From: Salinicola halophyticus
Lineage (GTDB): Bacteria; Pseudomonadota; Gammaproteobacteria; Pseudomonadales; Halomonadaceae
Length of the DNA stretch: 64,000 bases
Assembly: GCF_003206695.1 (NCBI RefSeq)
Contig: NZ_PZJN01000008.1
Coordinates: 72,997-136,996 of the forward strand
Direction of reading: 5' to 3'
This document shows, one piece after another, positions 41,967 through 52,583 of this stretch (the first letter of the stretch is position 1; the number at the start of each line of letters is the position of its first letter). The notes under the pieces were generated by a model that saw only the letters and a program-made list of their open reading frames with translations, had not been told where the DNA came from and did not search any database. Made by a program: the position numbers and the translations under genes.

Positions 41967-43162
41967 GTCTCGCCCCTATCAACCAAGCCCCTATCAACCA
42001 AGCCCCTGTCGACCAAGAGGCGCTGGAAGCGATCCGTGACGGCGTTCGCAGCCTGTGCCAGCAGTACGATGGCGAATACTGGCGCCATATCGATGAAACT
42101 CGAGGCTTTCCCGAAAAATTCGTTTCCGAACTGACCGAAGCCGGCTGGCTCGGCGCGATGATCCCCGAAGAGTTCGGTGGCTCCGGCCTGGGGCTGACCG
42201 AGGCCAGCGTGATCCTCGAGGAAGTCAATCGTTGCGGCGGCAACGCCGGCTTCGTTCACGGCCAGATGTACAACATGGCGACACTGCTCAAGCACGGTAG
42301 CGAGGCGCAAAAAGCCGAGATACTACCCAAACTTGCCAGCGGCGAACTGCGTCTGCAGTCGATGGGCGTCACCGAACCCACCACCGGCACCGACACCACC
42401 AAGATCAAGACCACGGCGGTCAAGCGCGGTGACAAGTACGTGATCAACGGCCAGAAAGTGTGGATCTCGCGCATCCAGCACTCGGATCTGATGATTCTGC
42501 TCGCCCGCACCACGCCGCTGGCCGAGGTCAAACGCAAGTCCGAGGGGATGTCGATCTTCCTGGTCGACCTGCACCAGGCGATCGACAACGGCATGACGGT
42601 CCAGCCGATCGCCAACATGGTCGGTCACGAGACCAACGAGCTGTTCTTCGACAATCTCGAACTGCCGGCAGAGAGCCTGATCGGCGAGGAAGGCAAGGGG
42701 TTCCGTTACATTCTCGACGGGCTCAATGCCGAGCGCACCCTGATCGCGGCAGAATGCATCGGCGACGGTCGCTGGTTCATCGACAAGGCAAGTCGTTATG
42801 CCAACGAGCGCATCGTCTTCGACCGTCCGATCGGCAAGAATCAGGGCGTGCAGTTCCCCATCGCCGAAGCACATATCGAGGTGGAAGCGGCCGATCTGAT
42901 GCGCTGGCGCGCCTGCCAGGAGTTCGATGCCGGTGTGCCGGCCGGGGCCAGTGCCAACATGGCCAAGTACCTGGCGGCCAAGGCCTCGTGGGAGGCCGCC
43001 AATGTCTGCCTGCAGACCCACGGCGGCTTCGGCTTCGCCACCGAGTACGACGTCGAGCGCAAGTTCCGTGAGACGCGCCTCTATCAGGTCGCCCCGATCT
43101 CCACCAACCTGATTCTCTCCTACGTGGCCGAGCATCTGCTCGATCTGCCACGCTCGTTCTGA
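41963..43162 (+). CDS. Acyl-CoA dehydrogenase of the itaconate operon
   Basis: 399 aa flavoprotein. Conserved parts: GWLGAMIPEEFGGSGLGLTE, the FAD/substrate segment LQSMGVTEPTTGTDTTKIKT, KYVINGQKVWISRIQHSD, LFFDNLELPAESLIGEEGKG, and ANVCLQTHGGFGFATEYDVE near the C-terminus. Position equals PA0879 in the Pseudomonas locus. A methylsuccinyl- or related branched dicarboxylyl-CoA substrate feeding into itaconyl/mesaconyl-CoA would make sense, but this is inference. The N-terminus has an APINQ-APINQ-APVDQ repeat encoded by three copies of a 15-bp unit at 41972-42016. Confidence 0.88.
   Translation: MSLAPINQAPINQAPVDQEALEAIRDGVRSLCQQYDGEYWRHIDETRGFPEKFVSELTEAGWLGAMIPEEFGGSGLGLTEASVILEEVNRCGGNAGFVHGQMYNMATLLKHGSEAQKAEILPKLASGELRLQSMGVTEPTTGTDTTKIKTTAVKRGDKYVINGQKVWISRIQHSDLMILLARTTPLAEVKRKSEGMSIFLVDLHQAIDNGMTVQPIANMVGHETNELFFDNLELPAESLIGEEGKGFRYILDGLNAERTLIAAECIGDGRWFIDKASRYANERIVFDRPIGKNQGVQFPIAEAHIEVEAADLMRWRACQEFDAGVPAGASANMAKYLAAKASWEAANVCLQTHGGFGFATEYDVERKFRETRLYQVAPISTNLILSYVAEHLLDLPRSF
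41972..42016 (+). repeat. In-frame 15-bp tandem repeat (3 copies) at the 5' end of the acyl-CoA dehydrogenase gene
   Basis: Units are GCCCCTATCAACCAA twice, identical, then GCCCCTGTCGACCAA. They encode the repeated peptide APINQ/APVDQ before the first helix of the enzyme. It looks like slippage duplication and should be tolerated by the protein. Confidence 0.9.
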
Positions 43163-43170
43163 GATCGCCC

Positions 43171-43566
43171 ATGAAGATCACGCAGCTAGACCATCTGGTG
43201 CTGACGGTCGCCGACATCGATGTGACCTGTGATTTCTACGTCCGCGCCCTCGGCATGGAGCGCGTCGTCTTCGGCGAGGGTCGGATCGCCCTGGGATTCG
43301 GCGAGCAGAAGATCAACCTGCATCGTCACGGCCGTGAATTCGAACCCAAGGCCGACCGCCCCACGCCGGGCTCGGCGGATCTGTGTTTCCTGAGCGAGAC
43401 ACCACTGGAACAGGTGATCATTGATCTGGCCGCCGCAGGCGTCACGACCATTGAAGGCCCGGTTGACCGGACCGGGGCGACCAGCCCGATCCGTTCCGTC
43501 TATGTTCGCGATCCCGACGACAACCTGATCGAGATCGCCAATCGACTCGAGGAACGTTTGCCATGA
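43171..43566 (+). CDS. VOC-family (glyoxalase-like) protein of the itaconate operon
   Basis: 131 aa, one VOC domain made of two beta-alpha-beta-beta-beta units: ITQLDHLVLTVADIDVTCDF at the start with the metal-ligand-type His, YVRALGMERV, ALGFGEQKINLHRHG in the first unit, and ADLCFLSETPLEQVI plus SVYVRDPDDNLIEIANR in the second. It corresponds to PA0880 in the P. aeruginosa itaconate locus. A role as epimerase or small isomerase on the CoA esters is possible; the substrate is unknown. It lies 8 bp after the dehydrogenase and overlaps the next start by 4 bases. Confidence 0.85.
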   Translation: MKITQLDHLVLTVADIDVTCDFYVRALGMERVVFGEGRIALGFGEQKINLHRHGREFEPKADRPTPGSADLCFLSETPLEQVIIDLAAAGVTTIEGPVDRTGATSPIRSVYVRDPDDNLIEIANRLEERLP

Positions 43567-44939
43567 ATGAACTGGTCCATGATCAAACCCGTGATCGAAC
43601 GCGTGAACTGGCAAGTTTTCTGGCCGAACTCAGTTACGCTCAGATCCCCCAACACGTCGTCGAACGCTGCCAGGCGCTCTATCTCGATTGGCTGGGCTCG
43701 ACGCTGGCCGGCAAGAATCACGCGCCGATTCCGCTGTTCGAGCACTACAGCCGGCTGATGGGCCCCAGCGACGGCGGCTGTCAGCAGCTGACCGATCGCC
43801 GCATGACCTCGCCCCATTTCGCCGCGCTGGTCAACGCCGCCGCCTCCCACGTGGTCGAGCAGGACGACCTGCACAACAGCTCCGTGCTGCACCCCGCCAC
43901 CGTGGTCTTTCCCGCCGCGCTGGCAACCGCTCAGGACCTGGGCAGCAGCGGCCGGGACCTGATCACTGCCGCCGTGGCCGGTTACGAAGCGGGGATTCGG
44001 ATCGGCGAATTTCTAGGCCGCTCGCATTACCGGGTCTTCCATACCACCGGCACCGCCGGGACGCTGGCCGCTGCGGTGGCCGCAGGCAAGCTGATGGAGC
44101 TCGACACCGATGGCTTCGTTAACCTGCTCGGCAATGCCGGCACCCAGGCTGCGGGGCTATGGGAATTTCTGCGCGACGCCGCCGACTCCAAGCAGCTGCA
44201 CACGGCCAAGGCAGCTTCCGACGGTCTTCTTGCCGCCTACATGACGCAAAGCGGTCTGACGGGGGCAAAGCATATCCTCGAGGGCCCGCAGGGGATGGCG
44301 GCAGGCATGTCGACCGATGCCGATTCTGGCCAGTTGACGGACCGTCTCGGCGAACGCTGGGCGCTGGTCGAGACCTCGTTCAAGTATCACGCCTCCTGCC
44401 GGCATACGCATCCGGCAGCGGACGCCCTGCTGGCGCTGATGCAGCGAGAAGCGCTGACCCACGACGACATCGAGACCGTCACCGCGAAAGTCCACCAGGC
44501 GGCGATCGACGTGCTCGGCCCGGTCGTCCACCCGCGCACCATTCACCAGGCCAAGTTCTCGATGGGCAGCGTGCTGGGGCTGATCGCCGTGCACGGCGAT
44601 GCGAGCCTGGCCAGTTTCCGCGATCACGCCCTTCAGGACGAGGCGGTGACCAGTTTCCGCCAGCGTGTCTCGATGGTGCTGGATCCGGAAGTGGATGCCG
44701 CCTATCCCCGGCGCTGGCTGGGGCGCGTCGAGATCACGACCCGCGACGGCCGGCGGTTGAGCGCCGCGATCGACGAACCCAAGGGCGACCCGGGCAATAC
44801 ACTGAGCCGGGACGAGCTGGAAGCGAAGTTTCGCCGTCTTGTCACGTTTTCGGGCGCGGCCACTGACGACGAAGTCAGCCAGCTGATCGCCCATGCCTGG
44901 GACCTGCCCGCCGTGACGCGGCTCAAGCCGTTGCTATGA
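43563..44939 (+). CDS. MmgE/PrpD-family protein of the itaconate operon
   Basis: 458 aa. Family features: ELASFLAELSYAQIPQHVVE, LDWLGSTLAG, AAASHVVEQDDLHNSSVLHP, TAAVAGYEAGIRIGEFLG, HTTGTAGTLAAAVAAGKLM, NLLGNAGTQAAGLWEFL and FKYHASCRHTHPAADALLAL. Relatives include 2-methylcitrate dehydratase (PrpD) and cis-aconitate decarboxylase, the itaconate-forming enzyme. In this catabolic setting it corresponds to PA0881, whose role is not established; a dehydratase acting on a related C5 acid is plausible. The start overlaps the VOC gene by ATGA and it is 49 bp before the CoA-transferase. Confidence 0.85.
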   Translation: MNELVHDQTRDRTRELASFLAELSYAQIPQHVVERCQALYLDWLGSTLAGKNHAPIPLFEHYSRLMGPSDGGCQQLTDRRMTSPHFAALVNAAASHVVEQDDLHNSSVLHPATVVFPAALATAQDLGSSGRDLITAAVAGYEAGIRIGEFLGRSHYRVFHTTGTAGTLAAAVAAGKLMELDTDGFVNLLGNAGTQAAGLWEFLRDAADSKQLHTAKAASDGLLAAYMTQSGLTGAKHILEGPQGMAAGMSTDADSGQLTDRLGERWALVETSFKYHASCRHTHPAADALLALMQREALTHDDIETVTAKVHQAAIDVLGPVVHPRTIHQAKFSMGSVLGLIAVHGDASLASFRDHALQDEAVTSFRQRVSMVLDPEVDAAYPRRWLGRVEITTRDGRRLSAAIDEPKGDPGNTLSRDELEAKFRRLVTFSGAATDDEVSQLIAHAWDLPAVTRLKPLL

Positions 44940-44988
44940 CATCACGGCCATACCGGGTTGCCTCTCATTTTTTCGAACAGGATCTGTC

Positions 44989-46188
44989 ATGACTGCTCAA
45001 GCCCCTCGTCCGCTGGATGGCCTTACCGTGGTCAGCCTCGAGCATGCCATCGCCGCCCCGTTCTGTACGCGGCAGCTTGCCGATCAGGGTGCCAGGGTGA
45101 TCAAGATCGAACGCCCCGGCGTCGGCGACTTCGCCCGTGGCTACGATGAACGTGTCCACGGTCTCTCCTCGCATTTCATCTGGACCAATCGCTCGAAGGA
45201 GAGCCTGACGCTCAATCTCAAGCACGAGGCGGCCGCGCCGATTCTCGACAATTTGCTCGGCGAGGCGGACGTGCTGGTGCAGAACCTGGCACCGGGCGCC
45301 GCCGCTCGCATGGGACTCGGCTTCGACACATTGCACGCGCGCTTCCCCAAGCTGATCGTGTGCGACATCTCCGGCTACGGCGAAGGCGGGCCCTACGAGA
45401 CCAAGAAAGCCTACGATCTGCTGATCCAGAGCGAGGCAGGTTTTCTCTCCGTCACCGGCGGCCCCGAACCGGATGCCATGGCCAAGGCGGGCTGCTCGGT
45501 TGCCGATATCGCCGCCGGGATGTACGCCTACAGCAATATTCTGTCGGCTTTGCTGCTTCGCGGGCGGACTGGCGAAGGCTCGCATATCGACGTCTCGATG
45601 CTGGAGAGTCTGGTCGAGTGGATGGGTTACCCGATGTATTACGCCTTCGAAGGCGCGACACCGCCGCCTCGCGCTGGCGCGTCCCACTCCACGATCTATC
45701 CCTACGGCCCCTTCCCCTCAGGGGGCGGCGGTACGGTCATGCTCGGCCTGCAGAACGAGCGCGAGTGGCAGCTGTTCTGCGAGAAGGTCATGGAGCAGCC
45801 GGCCCTGGCTACGGACGAACGCTTCGATGCCAACTTCAAGCGCTCCGAAAATCGAGGCGCTCTCCGCGCGTTGATCGAAGCCGTCTTCGCCGAACTCACC
45901 GCGGAGCAGGTGATAGCGCGACTGGAAAACGCCCAGATCGCCAACGCGCACGTCAACGATATGGCCGGCGTGTGGAACCATCCGCAGTTGGCGGCCCGAG
46001 AGCGGTGGCGCGACGTCATGACGCCCGGCGGAATGGTGCCGGCCGCGCTGCCGCCCGGACGCAACATGGCGTACGAGCCGCGCATGGATGCCGTGCCCGC
46101 CCTCGGCGAACATAGCGATGCCATTCTGAAGCAGCTGGGCTATGCCGAGGAAGACGTGAATACGCTGCGCCAGGCCGGTACGATTTGA
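44989..46188 (+). CDS. ict: Itaconate CoA-transferase (CaiB/BaiF, class III)
   Basis: 399 aa. Class III CoA-transferase: LDGLTVVSLEHAIAAPFCTR at the N-terminus, VIKIERPGVGDFARGYDE, FIWTNRSKESLTLNLKH, VLVQNLAPGAAARMGLGF, DISGYGEGGPYETKKAYDLL, then GCSVADIAAGMYAYSNIL, which carries the catalytic aspartate position, and RTGEGSHIDVSMLE. The position in the operon equals PA0882 (Ict), which activates itaconate with succinyl-CoA. AACAGGATCTGTC lies just before the ATG. The substrate is inferred from the hydratase and lyase partners. Confidence 0.88.
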   Translation: MTAQAPRPLDGLTVVSLEHAIAAPFCTRQLADQGARVIKIERPGVGDFARGYDERVHGLSSHFIWTNRSKESLTLNLKHEAAAPILDNLLGEADVLVQNLAPGAAARMGLGFDTLHARFPKLIVCDISGYGEGGPYETKKAYDLLIQSEAGFLSVTGGPEPDAMAKAGCSVADIAAGMYAYSNILSALLLRGRTGEGSHIDVSMLESLVEWMGYPMYYAFEGATPPPRAGASHSTIYPYGPFPSGGGGTVMLGLQNEREWQLFCEKVMEQPALATDERFDANFKRSENRGALRALIEAVFAELTAEQVIARLENAQIANAHVNDMAGVWNHPQLAARERWRDVMTPGGMVPAALPPGRNMAYEPRMDAVPALGEHSDAILKQLGYAEEDVNTLRQAGTI

Positions 46189-46246
46189 CCGTGTCCGTTG
46201 ACTCGATTCCCTTTTCATCCCCTTCGATCAAGCAAGGAAAGCGCCC

Positions 46247-47071
46247 ATGATCTCCCCCACGCCGCCCCGCTCCGCGCTGTTCGTACCGGCCAACCGCCCC
46301 GAGCGCATTCCCAAGGCGCTGGCCAGCGGGGCCGACATCGTGATCGTCGATCTGGAAGATGCGGTGGCGCCGGAGGCCAAACCCGAGGCACGTCGGGCGC
46401 TGAGCGCGTTTCTCGAAGGCGCACCGGACGGCGCGGTCTGGGTACGGATCAACGCGGCCGACACCAAGGATTTTGCCGAGGACCTGGCGCTTTGCCGGAA
46501 TCAGGCAGGTATCGCCGGCCTCGTGGTGCCAAAGGCAGAGAATGTCGACGCCCTGGCCGAGGCTGGCGCCCACGGCGTCGCGCTGATGCCGCTGATCGAA
46601 AGCGCCAGAGGATTGCAGGCGCTGCCCGAGCTGGCCCAGGCGCCAGGCGTCATTCAACTGAGCTTCGGCGCGCTGGATCTGGGACTGGATCTGGGCATCG
46701 AGCCGAATAGCGAAGGCGGGGACTGGATGCTGAATCAGGCGCGCTATCAGATCGTCCTGCAGTCGCGTCTGGCCGGACTTGCACCGCCGATCGACACCGT
46801 TCATCCCGAATTCCGCGACATGGGCGTGGTCGAACGTGCCGCCAGGCGCGCGGTCGAGATGGGCTTCGCGGGCATGCTCTGCATCCATCCGCGTCAGGTG
46901 GCGGTCGTCAATCAGACCTTCCTGCCGACTGCCGATCAGCTGGCCTGGGCGACGCGGGTGATCGAGGCGGCCGAGCAGGACGCCGGCGCCGGCCAGGTCG
47001 ATGGCCAGATGATCGACGCGCCGGTCATGGCGCGGGCCCGTCGGCTGATGGCCAGCGCCAAGCGGGATTGA
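46247..47071 (+). CDS. ccl: (S)-Citramalyl-CoA lyase (CitE/HpcH-type)
   Basis: 274 aa TIM-barrel lyase. Signature parts: RSALFVPANRPERIPKALA, GADIVIVDLEDAVAPEAK, VWVRINAADTKDF, GLVVPKAENVDALAEAG, ALMPLIESARGLQAL, and QLSFGALDLGLDLG, with the Mg-binding acidic residues in the LEDAV and IES motifs; GFAGMLCIHPRQVAVVNQTF closes the barrel. It splits citramalyl-CoA into acetyl-CoA and pyruvate, the last step of itaconate breakdown, and corresponds to PA0883 (Ccl). AAGGAAAG lies 6 bases before the ATG. It is the last enzyme gene before a 477-bp gap and the TRAP transporter. Confidence 0.88.
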   Translation: MISPTPPRSALFVPANRPERIPKALASGADIVIVDLEDAVAPEAKPEARRALSAFLEGAPDGAVWVRINAADTKDFAEDLALCRNQAGIAGLVVPKAENVDALAEAGAHGVALMPLIESARGLQALPELAQAPGVIQLSFGALDLGLDLGIEPNSEGGDWMLNQARYQIVLQSRLAGLAPPIDTVHPEFRDMGVVERAARRAVEMGFAGMLCIHPRQVAVVNQTFLPTADQLAWATRVIEAAEQDAGAGQVDGQMIDAPVMARARRLMASAKRD

Positions 47072-48580
<1,509 letters not shown>

Positions 48581-48591
48581 CCGAGCCGACC

Positions 48592-49233
48592 ATGACACGT
48601 TTCCTGCGTGCCTGGGCGCATCTGGAGGAGGGCCTGGTGGCCTTCCTCCTCGCCCTCATGACCCTGGTGACCTTCAGCTACGTGATGGTCAACAACCTCT
48701 ATACCGTTTTCTACGATGCGGCGGACTGGTTCCCGTTCGCGGAAACGCCGCTCTTCGCGATCGGTGATTTCATCATCGATCTCGCTCAGGAAATGACCTG
48801 GAGCATCGCCTTGACCAAGGCGTGCTTCGCCTGGCTGATCTTCCTGGGCATGGCCTATATCGTGCGGATCGGCGCCAATATCGGGGTCGACCTGATCGTC
48901 AGACTGCTGCCGGAACGCGCACGACGCGGCGTCGGCATTCTGACGTGCCTGATCTGTATCGCTTACACGGCCCTGTTTGCCATCTCCAGCTACACCTGGG
49001 TGCAGGCGCTCATGCGCGCCGGTATCGGTGCCGAGGACCTCGACAGTTACGGCGTCCTGCAGTGGCACATCACGATCATCGTGCCGATCGGCTTCACCCT
49101 GGTGCTGATACGCCTGATCGAAGTCCTGGTGCGAATGCTGCGCGGTCAGCAGATCACCATGGAACTCAGCAATGAATCCACCGATGCGTTGAAGCTTCAG
49201 GATGAAGCCGGTACCGAGGAGAAGCCGACATGA
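48592..49233 (+). CDS. dctQ: TRAP transporter small membrane subunit (DctQ)
   Basis: 213 aa with four membrane segments: GLVAFLLALMTLVTFSYVMV, a second around ALTKACFAWLIFLGMAYIV, a third at ILTCLICIAYTALFAIS and a fourth at IIVPIGFTLVLIRLIEVLV. The motif VRIGANIGVDLIVRLLP after helix 2 is typical of DctQ. It starts 11 bp after dctP and overlaps dctM by ATGA. A charged tail of ~30 residues follows the last helix. Confidence 0.92.
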   Translation: MTRFLRAWAHLEEGLVAFLLALMTLVTFSYVMVNNLYTVFYDAADWFPFAETPLFAIGDFIIDLAQEMTWSIALTKACFAWLIFLGMAYIVRIGANIGVDLIVRLLPERARRGVGILTCLICIAYTALFAISSYTWVQALMRAGIGAEDLDSYGVLQWHITIIVPIGFTLVLIRLIEVLVRMLRGQQITMELSNESTDALKLQDEAGTEEKPT

Positions 49234-50510
49234 CCATCGCCTTCCTGTTCGTGGTGCTTTTCGGCCTGCTCTTCCTCAACGTGCCGATCGCATTCTCGCT
49301 GGGCATCGCCAGTTCGTTGACGATTCTACTGTTCAGCCAGGATTCATTGAGCTCGCTGGCGATCAAGCTGTTCGAGACCTCCGAGCACTACACGCTGCTG
49401 GCGATCCCGTTCTTCATCCTCGCCGGGGCCTTCATGACCAGCGGTGGCGTGGCGAGACGGCTGATCAATTTCGCCAACGCCTGCGTCGGCCATATCCGCG
49501 GTGGTCTGGCGATCGCCTCGGTACTCTCCTGCGTGCTGTTCGCGGCGCTCTCGGGTTCATCTCCGGCGACGGTCGCCGCCGTGGGCTCTGTCGTCATTGC
49601 CGGGATGGCGCGATCCGGCTACACCAAGGATTTCGCCACCGGCATCGTCTGTAACGCCGGCACGCTGGGCATCCTGATTCCGCCGTCGATCGTGATGGTG
49701 GTCTACGCCACGGTGACCGAAAGCTCGGTCGGCAAGATCTTCGTCGCGGGTATTGTGCCCGGGCTGCTGCTGGGCCTGATCCTGATGGTGGCGATCTATA
49801 TCATTGCCCGGGTCAAGAAGATGCCCGCCCTGCCACGCCCCTCGGTCGGTGAGTTCCTGGCCACGGCCCGCAAGGCGATCTGGGGGCTTCTGACCATCGT
49901 GATCGTGCTGGGCGGCATCTACGGCGGCTTCTTCACGCCCACCGAAGCCGCCGCCGTGGCAGCGGTCTACGCCGGCTTCGTGGCGCTGTTCGTCTATCGG
50001 GACATCACCATCAAGCAGTGCCCTGGCGTACTGCTCGATGCGGCCAAGCTGTCGGTGGTGCTGATGTTCATCATCGCCAACGCGATGCTGTTCGCCCACG
50101 TGCTGACCACGGAGCAGATTCCGCAGACGATCACGGCGTGGGTCGTCGAGCAGGGTTTCTCGCCGATCACTTTCCTGCTGGTGGTGAATATCGTGCTGCT
50201 GGTGGCGGGGTCGTTCATGGAGCCTTCGGCGATCATCCTGATTCTGGCGCCGATCCTGTTTCCGGTAGCTTCACAGCTCGGTATCGATCCGATTCACTTC
50301 GGCATCATCATGGTGGTCAACATGGAGATCGGTCTGGTGACACCGCCGGTGGGGCTCAACCTGTTCGTGGCTTCCGCGGTGACCGGCATGCCACTGACGC
50401 GCACGATCCGTGCGGCAACGCCCTGGCTGTTCCTGCTGCTCGGCTTCCTGCTGCTGGTGACCTACGTGCCCTTCATCTCGCTCGGCCTGCCGAACTGGCT
50501 GGGCATGTAG
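49230..50510 (+). CDS. dctM: TRAP transporter large membrane subunit (DctM)
   Basis: 426 aa, about 11-12 membrane segments. DctM landmarks: NVPIAFSLGIASSLTIL, ALLAIPFFILAGAFM-like TLLAIPFFILAGAFMTSGGV, the SGSSPATVAAVGSVVIAGM motif, GYTKDFATGIVCNAGTLGIL, IPPSIVMVVYATVTESSVG, FTPTEAAAVAAVYAGFVA, and EIGLVTPPVGLNLFVASAV. It is the Na+-coupled channel subunit of the TRAP system. It ends the operon and is followed by a strong hairpin terminator at 50576-50598. Confidence 0.94.
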   Translation: MTIAFLFVVLFGLLFLNVPIAFSLGIASSLTILLFSQDSLSSLAIKLFETSEHYTLLAIPFFILAGAFMTSGGVARRLINFANACVGHIRGGLAIASVLSCVLFAALSGSSPATVAAVGSVVIAGMARSGYTKDFATGIVCNAGTLGILIPPSIVMVVYATVTESSVGKIFVAGIVPGLLLGLILMVAIYIIARVKKMPALPRPSVGEFLATARKAIWGLLTIVIVLGGIYGGFFTPTEAAAVAAVYAGFVALFVYRDITIKQCPGVLLDAAKLSVVLMFIIANAMLFAHVLTTEQIPQTITAWVVEQGFSPITFLLVVNIVLLVAGSFMEPSAIILILAPILFPVASQLGIDPIHFGIIMVVNMEIGLVTPPVGLNLFVASAVTGMPLTRTIRAATPWLFLLLGFLLLVTYVPFISLGLPNWLGM

Positions 50511-50575
50511 TCGCAGAACGAGGATCGCCCTGCACTCTAGTTGCAACCTTGGCTGTAACCTTGGATATAACCCTC

Positions 50576-50598
50576 GAGGGCGCCATTACGGCGCCCTC
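50576..50598 (+). terminator. Bidirectional terminator after dctM
   Basis: GAGGGCGCC (50576-50584) pairs perfectly with GGCGCCCTC (50590-50598) around ATTAC, followed by TTCATTTGTG. It lies between dctM and the convergent kinase-like gene and can serve both. Confidence 0.85.
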
Positions 50599-50672
50599 TT
50601 CATTTGTGCCCACTGACTCGCCCTACCCATGTCAGCCCTCCTCGTCTCGGGATCAACCCGGCTGCCGAAGCG

Positions 50673-52406
50673 CTACTTCAGCCACCACGACAGAATCAGC
50701 AGGAAAAGCAGCACGGTAGCGATCGCCTGCCACACGCTAGCCGGCTCTCGCCATGGGGGGCGGGGGCTGTCGTCCTCGTGCTTGGGCGCCGGGCGCAGAT
50801 GATAGGCAAACTCGGAGATACGCCGAAATCGCAGCGCCCGTAGCGGATCGAGCGAGCGTCTGAAGGCATCGTCAAGATCGCTGCTGATCGCCGAGTTGCT
50901 GAGTTGCGCACGGCGATAGGTCATCTGCTCCAGGTCGGTATGACTGCGCAGGTGGTTCGGCAGCAGGGTATAAGGCAGATGACCGGTAAGCATCCAGTAG
51001 ATCGTCGAGGCCAACGAGTACTGATCGCTGCGGCGGCCGACTTCGGTATCCAGCGCATACTCCGGTGCACTGTGTTCGGTCAGCCCGATCTGCCGCGCCA
51101 GCTCGCGGGCTTCGCCCTGAGCGTCGCCCTCACGCTTGTGGCAGGCACCGAAATTCGTCAGCAGCAGACTGCCATGCCGGTCGATCAGGATATTGTCGGG
51201 ATGGATATGCTGATGCAGCACATCGTGACGGTGCAGCGCCTGTACCGCCTTGACCAGCTGACGCGCGATCTCGAGGCGCTGTTCCAGGCTCGCTTGCGGA
51301 TGTTTCCCGAGCCACTCGGTCAACGTCTCGCCATCGACGTAGCTCATCAGGTAGTAGAGATAACGGCGTGTCCGAGCCGGCTCCATCACCTTGACCACGA
51401 ACGGCGAGTTGACACGCTCGACCACCCACTGCTGCAGACTGAAATGCTCGAGATAGACGTTGCGCGTCGACAGTTCCGGGCTCGGCGCCTTCATCACCAT
51501 GTCGCGACCGCTGCGAATATCGCGCACGTGATAGAGCCGCGCCTTGGCGGTGCGCGACAATATGTTCACGACCTCCAGACCATCGAAGCGCTCGCCCTTG
51601 GCGAGTTCCGGCGGCACCGGCAGGTGATGGAAGACACGGGGCTGCTCGTCGGTCTCGTCTTCCGAGAGGCGGTCTACCCGCACCAGCTGGAAACAGAACT
51701 GGTTGGCGTTGTAGCCCCGCTCGATGGCGCGTTGATTGGCCGCCTCCGCCAGCCGTTCGCAGGCGGCGTCGAGATCGCTGACATCGGCACGAATCAGCTG
51801 CACGTACTCGGACGGCACCAGCGTGCCACGAACGGCCTGGGTCATGAACAGGAACAGGTCGCCCTGCTTGAGCGCGAAGCTGGAGTAGTCGATATCGACG
51901 TGCCCATCCATCCCCAGCGCCCGCGAGGGGTAGCGATAACCGCCCAGATCGGTAACGTGGTCCCGCGTCAGCTGCTCGAACTCCGCGCCCCGGATGCGGT
52001 AGACCAGGGTATCGCCCATATGGAAGAGATGCGCGTCGTGCTGATGAAAGATCATCGCCGACAGCGAACAGATGTAACTGCCCCCTTCGATGTAGCCGCT
52101 CTGGCTGTGGCACCAGCTGTTCAGGGCCCGCAGCACGCGGGTCGCCGACGTTTTGACATCCCAGTGGTCGGGCGTCGAGTAGTAGTCTGCCAAAAAGCCC
52201 CGCACGCTGAGATCGCCGGCCTGCTTGGCGATCGAATTGCGCCAGGTGGAGTCGCTGATCAGCGCGCAGCCCCCCTTGGAGATCAGTTGCTCGCCCTGGG
52301 GAATCTGCACCGACATCGAACTGCGATGGCGATGTAGATCCGGCGCGACGAAGGCTTGACCATAGGTCAATGACAGCGAGCTTTTCGACAAGGACTTTCT
52401 CCCCAT
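50673..52406 (-). CDS. Degenerate PP2C phosphatase / Ser-Thr kinase fusion, probable pseudoenzyme
   Basis: 577 aa. It has the layout of the bifunctional kinase/phosphatase family: PP2C-like half (residues ~10-240; FLADYYSTPDHW, FHMGDTLVYRI, LTRDHVTDLGG), kinase half (~265-530) and a C-terminal membrane anchor (AIATVLLFLLILSWWLK). Key residues have changed. The kinase catalytic loop reads LHQHIHPDN where HRDLKPEN is expected, DFG is NFG, and the glycine loop is SRTAKARLY; only VMK and APE remain. In the PP2C half, the DGV metal motif reads TQAV and the N-terminal metal aspartate was not found, though GD remains. It is therefore probably a signalling scaffold, not an active enzyme. No kinase partner or nitrate transporter, the usual neighbours, is adjacent. 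The start at 52406 fits family N-termini but lacks a strong ribosome site. Confidence 0.8.
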   Translation of the reverse strand: MGRKSLSKSSLSLTYGQAFVAPDLHRHRSSMSVQIPQGEQLISKGGCALISDSTWRNSIAKQAGDLSVRGFLADYYSTPDHWDVKTSATRVLRALNSWCHSQSGYIEGGSYICSLSAMIFHQHDAHLFHMGDTLVYRIRGAEFEQLTRDHVTDLGGYRYPSRALGMDGHVDIDYSSFALKQGDLFLFMTQAVRGTLVPSEYVQLIRADVSDLDAACERLAEAANQRAIERGYNANQFCFQLVRVDRLSEDETDEQPRVFHHLPVPPELAKGERFDGLEVVNILSRTAKARLYHVRDIRSGRDMVMKAPSPELSTRNVYLEHFSLQQWVVERVNSPFVVKVMEPARTRRYLYYLMSYVDGETLTEWLGKHPQASLEQRLEIARQLVKAVQALHRHDVLHQHIHPDNILIDRHGSLLLTNFGACHKREGDAQGEARELARQIGLTEHSAPEYALDTEVGRRSDQYSLASTIYWMLTGHLPYTLLPNHLRSHTDLEQMTYRRAQLSNSAISSDLDDAFRRSLDPLRALRFRRISEFAYHLRPAPKHEDDSPRPPWREPASVWQAIATVLLFLLILSWWLK

Positions 52407-52583
52407 GGATCGACGAACGGCGAGTCATCAGGCAATCTCGGACACAGCCCCGACGGCGTCGATGCCGAGGCGTCGTCGGGGAATCGGGCCGGCGTCCGGA
52501 TTGGTAATCGGACTAGCCTGTTCGTATAATTCTCCGGATTTTCGCCCGCTGGCGTTCAACCTGCAAACCGCAAGGACTCAACA

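Noticed and set aside
43563..44939. MmgE/PrpD gene as an itaconate-producing cis-aconitate decarboxylase
   Set aside because: It belongs to the same superfamily, but its place in a catabolic operon equal to PA0881 makes a synthetic role unlikely.
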